From: Dehalococcoidia bacterium
GTDB taxonomy: Bacteria > Chloroflexota > Dehalococcoidia > GIF9 > AB-539-J10
DNA length: 15,867 nt
Reading direction: 5' to 3'
Assembly: GCA_030627025.1 (NCBI GenBank)
Contig: DAOUSX010000003.1
Location: forward strand, 1-15,867
This document shows positions 1 through 5,994 of this stretch, piece by piece; position 1 is the first letter of the stretch; each line of letters opens with the position of its first letter. Position numbers and translations under genes: made by a program. The notes under the pieces were generated by a model, which had not been told where the DNA came from, ran no database searches, and was given only the letters and a program-made list of their open reading frames with translations.

Positions 1-73
1 CCCCGATTATGAGACCTTATATCAAGAGTGTGATGAAATAGCCAGGATGCTGAGCGGGTTGTTAAACAAATAA
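1..73 (+). CDS. Four-helix-bundle protein (23S rRNA intervening sequence type), C-terminal end only
   Basis: A reading frame is open from the left edge (first full codon at 2) and stops with TAA at 71-73, giving a 23-residue tail that starts PDYETLYQECDEIA and ends MLSGLLNK. The pattern of an aromatic residue, then a Glu/Asp-rich amphipathic helix, then 'ML.GL' resembles the last helix of the small four-helix-bundle proteins first described from 23S rRNA intervening sequences (TIGR02436 type). The rest of the gene lies outside the window. The role of these proteins is poorly known. The call rests on a short segment and could be wrong. Confidence 0.5.
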   Translation, partial: PDYETLYQECDEIARMLSGLLNK

Positions 74-74
74 T

Positions 75-103
75 CTCTCTGTCTCAATCCTCTGTCTCTG
101 TCT
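75..103. repeat. Pyrimidine-rich simple-sequence stretch
   Basis: Just after the stop at 73 lies a CT/TG-rich run in which the 9-mer CTCTGTCTC occurs twice (77-85 and 90-98). No function is evident; it is probably slippage-prone non-coding DNA. Confidence 0.5.
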
Positions 104-137
104 GCAACTCCGAATGTGCTGCCCACTATCTTCAGGC

Positions 138-166
138 TTGGCTTGTAGAGCCACAGAATGTATAAT
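138..166 (+). promoter_or_regulatory. Sigma-70-like promoter for the delta-isomerase-like gene
   Basis: TTGGCT (138-143, 4 of 6 consensus bases) and a perfect TATAAT (161-166) are separated by 17 bases. The predicted start of transcription is near 173, about 40 bases before the chosen ATG at 215. The site was found by eye. Confidence 0.5.
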
Positions 167-214
167 TCGGTGGCGTTTTGCATAGAAATTTTTAAGCATA
201 AGGGGGATATCAAT

Positions 215-928
215 ATGGCACTAATAGAATATGAATTGGATGAAAATGTGGCTGTTGTTACTATGAACAGCGGAGAAAACCGATTTACCCTGGCATTTCT
301 GGATGAGTTTCTTTCTGTTTTAGATACAATTGAGAACGATACTGATGCGAATGTACTTGTTGTAAGGTCTTCCCATGAAAAGATCTTCTCTAACGGCATT
401 GACCTCGATTGGCTTGTCCCTTTTATCCAGAAAAATGACCTGGATACTGTAAAGAAGTTTCTCTATACCATGAACAGCCTTTTCAAGAGGCTGCTTATTT
501 ATCCCATGCCCACCATTGCTGCTATAACAGGCCATGCATTTGCTGGTGCAGCCATCATGTGCTGTGCATTTGACTTTCGATTTATGCGCTCTGACAGAGG
601 GTTCTTCTGTTTCCCTGAAGTAGACCTCGGGATACCCTTTCTTCCCGGGATGATAGCAATCGCGAAAAAGGCAATCCCTATGTATAAGCTTGAGGAGATG
701 AAATACACCGGCAAACGTCTTACTGCTTATGAGTGTGAAGAGCATCACATCGTTATGAAGGCATGTCATATCAATGACTTGATGGATGAGGTCCTTTCCT
801 TCGCAAAAGGTCTGAACAAGGGGAGGGAGATAATCAGTGCGATGAAGAAGGGGATGTACAAGGATATCATCCGTGTGCTGGACGAAGAAGACCCTTTAAT
901 TATCGAATCAGGGAAGCTCAACATATAG
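215..928 (+). CDS. Crotonase-fold enoyl-CoA isomerase-like protein
   Basis: The 237-residue protein belongs to the enoyl-CoA hydratase/isomerase superfamily and most resembles the delta3,delta2-enoyl-CoA isomerases, which move a double bond in unsaturated acyl-CoAs. It shows the first oxyanion-loop motif IFSNGIDLDW (57-66), the second loop GHAFAGAAIMCC (106-117), and the motif FPEVDLGIPF (133-142) with Glu135. Glu135 sits where crotonases carry their second catalytic Glu, while the position of the first catalytic Glu is hydrophobic (I114/M115). One acidic residue is the isomerase pattern rather than the hydratase pattern. The frame is open back to an ATG at 158, but ATG 215 is preferred because AAGGGGG (199-205) stands before it and the family begins there. 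It is a single gene with its own promoter and converges on the DUF1893 gene. The substrate is unknown; a role in ring or fatty acyl-CoA breakdown is an inference from context. Confidence 0.8.
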   Translation: MALIEYELDENVAVVTMNSGENRFTLAFLDEFLSVLDTIENDTDANVLVVRSSHEKIFSNGIDLDWLVPFIQKNDLDTVKKFLYTMNSLFKRLLIYPMPTIAAITGHAFAGAAIMCCAFDFRFMRSDRGFFCFPEVDLGIPFLPGMIAIAKKAIPMYKLEEMKYTGKRLTAYECEEHHIVMKACHINDLMDEVLSFAKGLNKGREIISAMKKGMYKDIIRVLDEEDPLIIESGKLNI

Positions 929-951
929 CCTTAGACCTGTGACAGCTTAGT

Positions 952-977
952 TTTAGGGCTCTTGATTCAGCCCTAAA
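952..977. terminator. Hairpin between convergent genes
   Basis: A perfect 9-bp inverted repeat, TTTAGGGCT (952-960) and AGCCCTAAA (969-977), with an 8-base loop, lies between the stop at 928 and the convergent stop at 983. It could end transcription from both sides. The T-tracts after the stem are poor on both strands, so efficiency is uncertain. Confidence 0.55.
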
Positions 978-982
978 TTGGC

Positions 983-1390
983 TCAATGTAGAGCTTTAAT
1001 TGTCCCATAAAACTCATCCGGGGTTTTGCCCATCGATAGCTTCTCAAAAGGACAAATATCGCTGTTCTGCCTGTTCAAAATGTACGGAACCTTGCTTACA
1101 AAATGATACCTGATACCGAAGCTGCTTAGAGTCCGGGCGGCTTGTTCGCTGCCCAGTGAGCTCCACACCTCAGTACAAAGGGCTAACTTTAACAGCAGTG
1201 CGGCGGCGTTACCAACTACCCGGTCAAGAATAAGCACTTCTCCTGTCGCAGAAGCAAATTTAATGACGTAATCCACTAATGGTGCCAGCCCACTATCTTT
1301 AGAGCTGAAAACTAGCTCAGCTCCATGATAAGCACGTAAACTGTCCTCGCTTGCCACGAAATAGTCGAATAAATGGCTTGCTGTTAGCAT
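983..1390 (-). CDS. DUF1893 domain protein (TM1506-like)
   Basis: The 135-residue soluble protein matches what I recall of the DUF1893 family, whose Thermotoga member is TM1506 and whose fold is related to cytidine deaminases. The family is recognised by an N-terminal hydrophobic strand ending in 'LVFSSKDSGLAPL' (26-38), the block DRVVGNAAALLL (56-67), and the C-terminal signature VPYILNRQNSDICPFEKL (101-118), with Cys113 in the usual CPxE context. Length is normal for the family. Its ATG (1390-1388) overlaps the stop of the upstream ECF gene in the string ATGCTAA, so the two are almost certainly translationally coupled. The biochemical function of the family is not established; the coupling suggests it acts on, or controls uptake of, whatever the ECF S component binds. 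Confidence 0.8.
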   Translation of the reverse strand: MLTASHLFDYFVASEDSLRAYHGAELVFSSKDSGLAPLVDYVIKFASATGEVLILDRVVGNAAALLLKLALCTEVWSSLGSEQAARTLSSFGIRYHFVSKVPYILNRQNSDICPFEKLSMGKTPDEFYGTIKALH

Positions 1391-1974
1391 CCGTCATATG
1401 CCCTCTTTTGATACCATTTTTCGGCTATCCTCATTGTTAACGGAATGAGGGTTAATTGAATGGCGATTCCAGGCAAGCCTTGCAACACCACGAACCACAT
1501 ATAGGTAAGAGGAGAAACTTCTCCTCCATAGAGAAGAAATACTGCAGTTATAAAGCCCAATCGAGCCAGCCGCCCCACAATCATCGCCCCGATTAGTGAC
1601 CATATTACCCCGAGATGAAATTTACCTCGTAATAGTCCAGCGATTAAACCATAGAAGACGCATTCTATAGTTATCTGAGGCAGGACTGGCAGCAGGGGCA
1701 TTCCCGAAACCCCGAAGCTAACCAAAGGAGTGAATAGTCCCACCAATAGGCCAGCTCGCCAGCCACCCAATAAGCCGGCTAAGAGTATAAAGAAGAACAT
1801 AGGCAGGAAAGTGCTGCCAGCCTGGACTCCACCAAAATGATGCGTCAGCCAAGGCGCCAGCACATCTAAGGAAATAAAGGCGGCGCTGAAAATATAGAGG
1901 CGCACATCTCTAAACTCTAATGCTCGAAAAGGAATTCCAGTTGAAGCTACTGGCACTTCAGCTTGACTGCTCAT
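1384..1974 (-). CDS. ECF transporter S (substrate-binding) component
   Basis: The 196-residue membrane protein has about six hydrophobic segments. The central block FFFILLAGLLGGWRAGLLVG (61-80) and the following LVSFGVSGMPLLPVLP are typical of energy-coupling-factor S components of the PF12822 type. These bind a vitamin or small precursor at the membrane and work with an EcfT protein and EcfA ATPases, which are not in this window; sharing one EcfAAT set among several S components is common. The start at 1974 is supported by AGGAGGGG (1990-1983 on the minus strand) eight bases upstream. It heads a two-gene operon with the DUF1893 gene, whose ATG overlaps this stop codon. The substrate cannot be read from the sequence. 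Confidence 0.8.
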   Translation of the reverse strand: MSSQAEVPVASTGIPFRALEFRDVRLYIFSAAFISLDVLAPWLTHHFGGVQAGSTFLPMFFFILLAGLLGGWRAGLLVGLFTPLVSFGVSGMPLLPVLPQITIECVFYGLIAGLLRGKFHLGVIWSLIGAMIVGRLARLGFITAVFLLYGGEVSPLTYMWFVVLQGLPGIAIQLTLIPLTMRIAEKWYQKRAYDGC

Positions 1975-2009
1975 ACCAAAAACCCCTCCTTTCCCTGGAA
2001 TACATGGAG

Positions 2010-2038
2010 ATTATACTTTGGAGCAGACGGATAGTAAA
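2010..2038 (-). promoter_or_regulatory. Promoter for the ECF-DUF1893 operon
   Basis: On the minus strand TTTACT (2038-2033) and a perfect TATAAT (2015-2010) are 17 bases apart. Transcription would begin near 2003, leaving only about 30 bases of leader before the ATG at 1974, so there is no room for a riboswitch in the leader. Confidence 0.6.
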
Positions 2039-2382
2039 GGTTGACACGTGCCTCGCTGTGGGCGAACAATTCATCGGTTTGTCCGGTCCGCAGTCCTTGT
2101 TGCTAATTGACCCCAGCTTCTGTAGTCTGATAAATTTTGTCTGAAGGTGAAGAGAGCATAAATTTGCAAAATCCAAGGGCCCACTATTCACCCGAGTCAG
2201 GGGAAGAGCAGTATTATGCTCCCAAAGAGCGCACCGCCAAAGATTTTCCTGGTCAACAAATCAATTGAAAAAGGGTAGCTGGAGAAAAGCAAGAATAACC
2301 GGGGAAGTTTGACACAAATTGCGTTGGAGAATCTCAGTTTCGTGATAGATTGGTTAAGGTCAAACTGACCAAGGGAGGAAAT
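2039..2382. other. Divergent intergenic region, no gene seen
   Basis: This region separates the leftward ECF operon from the rightward ring-degradation genes. I see no convincing coding frame in it. It holds a small hairpin (GAGCA 2206-2210 with TGCTC 2217-2221, extended by GGG/CCC across a two-base bulge) and a palindrome, GGTCA-AAC-TGACC (2358-2370), next to the ribosome binding site of the acyl-CoA dehydrogenase. A TTGACA at 2309-2314 has no -10 box at a proper distance, so the rightward promoter is not identified. Confidence 0.5.
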
Positions 2383-3537
2383 ATGCCAGAATTTGGTTTT
2401 AGCGAAGCTCAACTCATGTTTAAACAGAAAGCACAGGATTTTGCCGACAGGGTTCTAGCCCCCGGCGCCAAAGAGAGATGTAAGCAGAATCAGTACCCCA
2501 GAGAAATTGTCGAGCAAATAGGGAAAGAAGGATTTCAAGGGCTGTGGATTCCTGAAGATTACGGAGGGCAGCCTGGAGATGCTATGATGCTGGGAATAAC
2601 CGCTGAAGAGTTCGGTAAAGTAGACCATGCTGCTGCACTATTTCCGCTGGAGGCATTCGGAGCTGCAGTAATCCTTGCACGCTGTCACCCTGAGGTACAA
2701 AGAGAGTGGCTTCCCAGGATTGCTTGTGGAGAAGTTATCCCCTGTTTTGGTATAACTGAGCCTGAGTGCGGCTCTGATGCAACTGCACTCAGAACCAGGG
2801 CTACCAGGGACGGCGATTATTACATACTCAATGGAGAAAAGACATCACTTAGCCTCGGGATGCAAGGAGATTTGGCCGGTGTATTTGCTACAGTCGACCC
2901 TTCTAAGAAAGCGAAGGGAATAACTTGCTTTGCTGTACCTTTAGACATTCCCGGAGTTTCCAGGACCCCGTTTGCTGATACCGGGTGGATTTCTCTGGAC
3001 AGATCATCAGTGTTTTTCGATAATGTTCGTATCTCGTCCAAGTACAGAGCCGGTGAAGAAGGACAGGGCTTTCGATTAGCACTGGAAGATTTTGATATCT
3101 TTCGAGTTATGCTGGCTCTGTCGGCTCTGGGTATGGCAGAAACCAGCCTCAATGAAGCATTCGATTATGGTAAGAGTCGGCATGCCTGGGGCAGACCCAT
3201 TCTCAAATTCGAAGGAGTATCTTTCAGGCTTATAGAGAGTTTGACCAGAGTAGAAGCAGCTCGCTTGCTCTGCTATAAAGCTATGTGGCTGCATGATCAA
3301 GGGCTGCCCTTTGCTAAAGAGTCAGCAATGTCTAAATATCTGGGACCAGTTGTAGCCGTAGATGCTATCCACAATGCCTTATTAACCCTTGGTCACGTGG
3401 GTTATAGTGTAGAATACCCGCTGGAGCAGCGGTTACGAGATGCCATAGGCTACGAATTCGCCGATGGCACTGCCGATATTATGAAGCTGAATATTCTCCG
3501 TAATGTGGCAGGGAGGGAATACCTTCCTTATACCTGA
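2383..3537 (+). CDS. Acyl-CoA dehydrogenase, probable cyclohexanecarboxyl-CoA dehydrogenase type
   Basis: A 384-residue FAD-dependent acyl-CoA dehydrogenase of normal length. It carries an N-terminal helical domain (1-120), the flavin-binding segment FGITEPECGSDATAL (122-136), a middle beta domain, and a C-terminal helical domain with LRDAIGYEFADGTADIMK (351-368). In most acyl-CoA dehydrogenases the base that removes the alpha proton is the Glu of a 'YEGT' motif; here the motif reads ADGT with Asp361. From memory, Asp at this place is described for cyclic acyl-CoA dehydrogenases. Five-gene context (ligase, hydratase, BadH-like, BadI-like) points to oxidation of cyclohexanecarboxyl-CoA to cyclohex-1-ene-1-carboxyl-CoA, as by AliB; a cyclohexene-carboxyl-CoA 1,4-dehydrogenase is an alternative. 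Electrons would pass to an ETF encoded elsewhere. The frame is open to a TTG at 2350, but ATG 2383 has GGGAGGA (2373-2379) and fits the family N-terminus. Confidence 0.85.
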   Translation: MPEFGFSEAQLMFKQKAQDFADRVLAPGAKERCKQNQYPREIVEQIGKEGFQGLWIPEDYGGQPGDAMMLGITAEEFGKVDHAAALFPLEAFGAAVILARCHPEVQREWLPRIACGEVIPCFGITEPECGSDATALRTRATRDGDYYILNGEKTSLSLGMQGDLAGVFATVDPSKKAKGITCFAVPLDIPGVSRTPFADTGWISLDRSSVFFDNVRISSKYRAGEEGQGFRLALEDFDIFRVMLALSALGMAETSLNEAFDYGKSRHAWGRPILKFEGVSFRLIESLTRVEAARLLCYKAMWLHDQGLPFAKESAMSKYLGPVVAVDAIHNALLTLGHVGYSVEYPLEQRLRDAIGYEFADGTADIMKLNILRNVAGREYLPYT

Positions 3538-3744
3538 CGAAGACAAGATTATTCAGAACGTGGCAAGGGAAATATGTGAGCTTTCCCATCAGGCTGTAAT
3601 AACCTGTGCAAAGGAGGTAATGGTTAGATGACTTAATGTGTGCTTCTAGAGTGAGCCAACAAAGGCAAGACCAGTACACTTACGGAACTCCAGGTAAACA
3701 CGAAAGTTTTCCTGGTAAAGAGAAAAATAAATGAGGTGCCAGAA
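3538..3744 (+). other. Spacer with possible gene debris
   Basis: This 207-base gap splits an otherwise tight gene set. A frame continues directly past the dehydrogenase stop for about 31 codons (DEDKIIQNVAREICELSH and on) to TGA at 3629-3631. Near its end a very strong ribosome binding site, AAAGGAGG (3610-3617), precedes an ATG (3620) that stops after three codons. I cannot assign either to a family; they could be remains of a lost small gene. Confidence 0.3.
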
Positions 3745-4500
3745 ATGGAGCGATTTAAGGACAAAGTAGTAATAGTAACGGGTGCAGCTCAAGGTGTGGG
3801 AGAGGCCATAGCCAGGCGCCTTGCTCAGGAGCAGGCTGCCGTTGGCATCCTCGATATTCAGGTAGATAAGGCGAAGGCTGTCGCATCTGACATAGGATTA
3901 AAGAATGGGAAAGCTATGGCTGTAGAAATGGATATCACGGATAGTAACTCTGTGAAACAGGCCGTCAAAGAAGTTGAGCAAAGCTGGGGAAGGATTGATG
4001 TTCTGGTGAACAATGCAGGTTGGGATAAACTAATGTTGTTTATGGACCTGCCTGAGGAACTCTGGGATAGAATAATAGCTATAAATCTAAGGGGGCCCAT
4101 GACTGTTACCAGGGCGGTTCTCGATGGAATGAAGGAGCGTAACTACGGCAGGATAGTGAACATAGGCTCGGATGCTGGCAGGGTTGGCTCGACGGGTGAA
4201 TCTGTCTACTCAGCCTGCAAGGGAGGCATGATCGCGTTTACAAAAACACTTGCACGAGAGCTTGTAAGGTATAACATTCTGGTAAATTGCATCTGTCCAG
4301 GACCAGCAGAAACCCCGCTTCTTGCCTCTATGGCTGAGGAGAACCCGAACCTGATTGACGCTCTGAAGAAAGCAATCCCTATGCGACGGCTTGCAAAACC
4401 TGAGGATATAGCAGCCGCTGTTGCCTTCATCGCATCAGATGAGGCAGGTTATATTACGGGCCAAACCCTGAGTGTTAGTGGTGGGCTCACTATGGCATAA
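3745..4500 (+). CDS. badH: BadH-like 2-hydroxycyclohexanecarboxyl-CoA dehydrogenase (SDR family)
   Basis: A 251-residue short-chain dehydrogenase. The cofactor loop is TGAAQGVG (12-19), with Asp37 at the end of the second strand, favouring NAD. NNAG lies at 89-92, the active-site set is N114, S142, Y155 and K159 (YSACK), and the C-terminus is SVSGGLTM. It agrees closely with what I remember of R. palustris BadH, including NNAGWD, the SDA.RVGS.GE.VY.ACKGG block (here broken into conserved positions) and the ending. BadH oxidises 2-hydroxycyclohexanecarboxyl-CoA to the 2-keto compound. ATG 3745 was chosen over GTG 3736 because AGGTG (3734-3738) lies six bases before it and MERFKDKVVIVTG aligns with the BadH start. 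The stop is 35 bases before the BadI-like gene, which acts on the product. A general FabG-like reductase is the alternative. Confidence 0.8.
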   Translation: MERFKDKVVIVTGAAQGVGEAIARRLAQEQAAVGILDIQVDKAKAVASDIGLKNGKAMAVEMDITDSNSVKQAVKEVEQSWGRIDVLVNNAGWDKLMLFMDLPEELWDRIIAINLRGPMTVTRAVLDGMKERNYGRIVNIGSDAGRVGSTGESVYSACKGGMIAFTKTLARELVRYNILVNCICPGPAETPLLASMAEENPNLIDALKKAIPMRRLAKPEDIAAAVAFIASDEAGYITGQTLSVSGGLTMA

Positions 4501-4535
4501 AGGGCTTTCTGCAAGTATAAACGGGAGGTGAAATT

Positions 4536-5339
4536 ATGGAATACAGGGAAATTCTCTATGAGAAGAAGGATGGCGTAGCAAGGATAACGATAAATCGGCC
4601 GAAGGTAATGAATGCCTGCAATAATGTCGCTGTTTATGAACTGACTCAAGCCTTCATGCAGGCATGGAGTGATGATGAGGTTCGTGTGGTGGTATTCACA
4701 GGGGCAGGAGACAGGGCATTCTGCACTGGTGGCGATCAAAGCGTACGCACAATCAAGGGTTATGAAAACACCATAGCCGCTTTGCCCCTGGAGGTTGGTT
4801 GGCAGCAGGTTACCTGGTTGATTCGTTTTATTCCGAAACCTGTAATTGCTCGAGTAAATGGCTATGCCATTGGAGGTGGGCATGTGTGGCAGGTTGCTTG
4901 TGATTTTGGCATAGCTTCTGAATCCGCTCGCTTTGGGCAAGCTGGGCCGCGGGTGGGAAGTTTTGACCCGGGATTTGGCACCGGGGAGTTAATGCGAAAT
5001 GTCGGCACAAAGAAAGCTAAAGAAATATGGTTCCTCACCAAGGTATACTCTGCGCAAGAAGCCTTACAGATGGGATTAGTTAATGCGGTAGTGCCTCCAG
5101 ACAAGCTGGATGAGGAAGTGGACAAGTGGTGTGAGGAGTTACTGGCAAAGAGCTCAACCTCTCTAAAATTCCTGAAGTATGCCTTCAATGCCGAAACGGA
5201 TGGAGTAACAGGGGTTACTTACCTGGGAATTGCCGGTTTAGGTCTGTACTATAATACTGAGGAGGCAGCAGAAGGGGTGAAGGCATTCCAGGAGAAGAGA
5301 AAGCCGCGGTTTGAGGACTATCGCAAGGTGGCGATTTAA
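4536..5339 (+). CDS. badI: BadI-like 2-ketocyclohexanecarboxyl-CoA hydrolase (ring opening)
   Basis: A 267-residue crotonase-superfamily protein of the MenB/BadI branch. Diagnostic stretches are AGDRAFCTGGDQS (57-69), ARVNGYAIGGGHV (105-117), FGQAGPRVGSFDPGFG (133-148) and a C-terminal LYYNTEEAAEGVKAFQEKRKP (about 237-257). BadI hydrolytically opens the ring of 2-ketocyclohexanecarboxyl-CoA to give pimeloyl-CoA; MenB makes dihydroxynaphthoyl-CoA. The two share most motifs, but the C-terminal wording and the BadH-like gene immediately upstream favour BadI, and there are no other menaquinone genes nearby. It starts at ATG 4536 behind GGGAGGTG (4523-4530). The gene is the last intact one before an insertion scar, and it may originally have been continuous with the ligase and hydratase genes downstream. 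Confidence 0.8.
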   Translation: MEYREILYEKKDGVARITINRPKVMNACNNVAVYELTQAFMQAWSDDEVRVVVFTGAGDRAFCTGGDQSVRTIKGYENTIAALPLEVGWQQVTWLIRFIPKPVIARVNGYAIGGGHVWQVACDFGIASESARFGQAGPRVGSFDPGFGTGELMRNVGTKKAKEIWFLTKVYSAQEALQMGLVNAVVPPDKLDEEVDKWCEELLAKSSTSLKFLKYAFNAETDGVTGVTYLGIAGLGLYYNTEEAAEGVKAFQEKRKPRFEDYRKVAI

Positions 5340-5477
5340 GATTTGACCGAAAAAACAGCCCTAATAGAAGGCAGATATAACGCTCAGGTAAAAAGCAGCA
5401 CCATATTCTCAAGGAGCGTGCTGCCAGAGATTTCCCTGACTTATCCAACTAGAAAACTGCACAATTCGTCATGTCGT

Positions 5478-5582
5478 TTAATCCATTCCACTCAGCAGTT
5501 CTTCAGTACGCTTGTTTGCTTCCCTCACGTTGGCCCTAAGTTCACTTATGAATTCGGCTACAGCACTTATATCATGTTTCTT
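5478..5582 (-). pseudogene. Unidentified gene remnant, C-terminal end, minus strand
   Basis: Read leftward from about 5576, one frame gives DISAVAEFISELRANVRE and continues through ANKRTEELL to MD, then a TAA stop at 5480-5478. The composition (Ala, Glu, Arg, Lys with regular hydrophobics) is that of a real amphipathic helix rather than of random translation, and the overlapping plus-strand frame does not look protein-like here. A stop just upstream (near 5589-5591), inside transposase sequence, shows that the 5' part is missing. I cannot name the family. Confidence 0.3.
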
Positions 5583-5732
5583 GCACGGCTAACTGAATGG
5601 CTTATAGAATATAATTTCAATCGTCCACACCAATCACCTGGCTATCTTGCCCCTGTGGAGTATATTGAAAGGGAACTTGCTAAGATCCATAGTCTAGTGT
5701 TACCCATGTGGTCAGCCAGCACAAGCTATTGA
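5583..5732 (+). pseudogene. Transposase/integrase C-terminal fragment (IS3/IS481-like)
   Basis: About 50 residues, starting ARLTEWLIEYNFNRPHQ and ending VLPMWSASTSY before TGA (5730-5732), match the end of DDE integrase-type transposases, in which the catalytic Glu region is followed by 'W..YN..RPH.SLGY..P'. The catalytic DDE core and the whole N-terminal part are missing. The frame is open upstream to 5343, but the residues before 5583 do not resemble a transposase and overlap another gene's remnant on the opposite strand. This is therefore a decayed insertion-sequence end, not a working element. No terminal inverted repeat pair was found. It sits exactly between the BadI-like and ligase genes. 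Confidence 0.7.
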
Positions 5733-5837
5733 CTTTTAGTCGGGGCTGAGGTGTAACATTTGCGTTGAAAGCAAACGAAAGCAGCTGAGATGAGAGGGGA
5801 ATGTAGTTTTCAAAGAATCAAAGAGTAACTGTTAAGC

Positions 5838-5876
5838 TGCCGGCGACAACCTATGGTAGTTGATTACCATCCGGCA
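5838..5876 (+). terminator. Nested hairpin, possible terminator
   Basis: An outer stem TGCCGG (5838-5843) with CCGGCA (5871-5876) encloses an inner stem ATGGTA (5853-5858) with TACCAT (5865-5870), loop GTTGAT, leaving a nine-base bulge on the 5' side. Five T residues follow at 5884-5888, eight bases downstream. It could terminate transcription from the BadI-like gene and insertion remnant, or be a leftover of the mobile element. Confidence 0.35.
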
Positions 5877-5903
5877 CAGAGGGTTTTTAGACAGTCTGAA
5901 AAG

Positions 5904-5933
5904 TTTTCATGGTAAGCAACAGAGTAGTATAAT
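5904..5933 (+). promoter_or_regulatory. Candidate promoter for the ligase operon
   Basis: TTTTCA (5904-5909, 4 of 6) and a perfect TATAAT (5928-5933) are 18 bases apart and lie about 60 bases before the ligase ATG. If real, the second half of the pathway is transcribed independently of the first half. Confidence 0.5.
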
Positions 5934-5994
5934 AGCTTGAAAAGAGTAAAAGAGGCCAAAATATTTGAAAATTAAGAAAGGAGGTCTTTACCAG

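Noticed and set aside
320..769. Long minus-strand frame under the isomerase-like gene
   Set aside because: It is antisense to a well-supported gene, has no ribosome binding site and its composition is not protein-like.
2309..2314. TTGACA as -35 box of the ring operon
   Set aside because: No acceptable -10 hexamer lies 15-19 bases downstream.
4536..5339. MenB (dihydroxynaphthoyl-CoA synthase)
   Set aside because: It shares the MenB motifs, but the C-terminal wording and the BadH-like neighbour favour the BadI ring hydrolase, and no other menaquinone genes are present. Not fully excluded.
5343..5732. A complete 129-residue protein
   Set aside because: Only the last 50 residues resemble anything (a transposase end); the earlier part overlaps a more protein-like minus-strand frame, and the start would be TTG without a ribosome binding site.
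5831..5876. Integron attC site (GTTAAGC plus imperfect hairpin)
   Set aside because: GTTRRRY is on the wrong side of the hairpin and no matching RYYYAAC partner exists.
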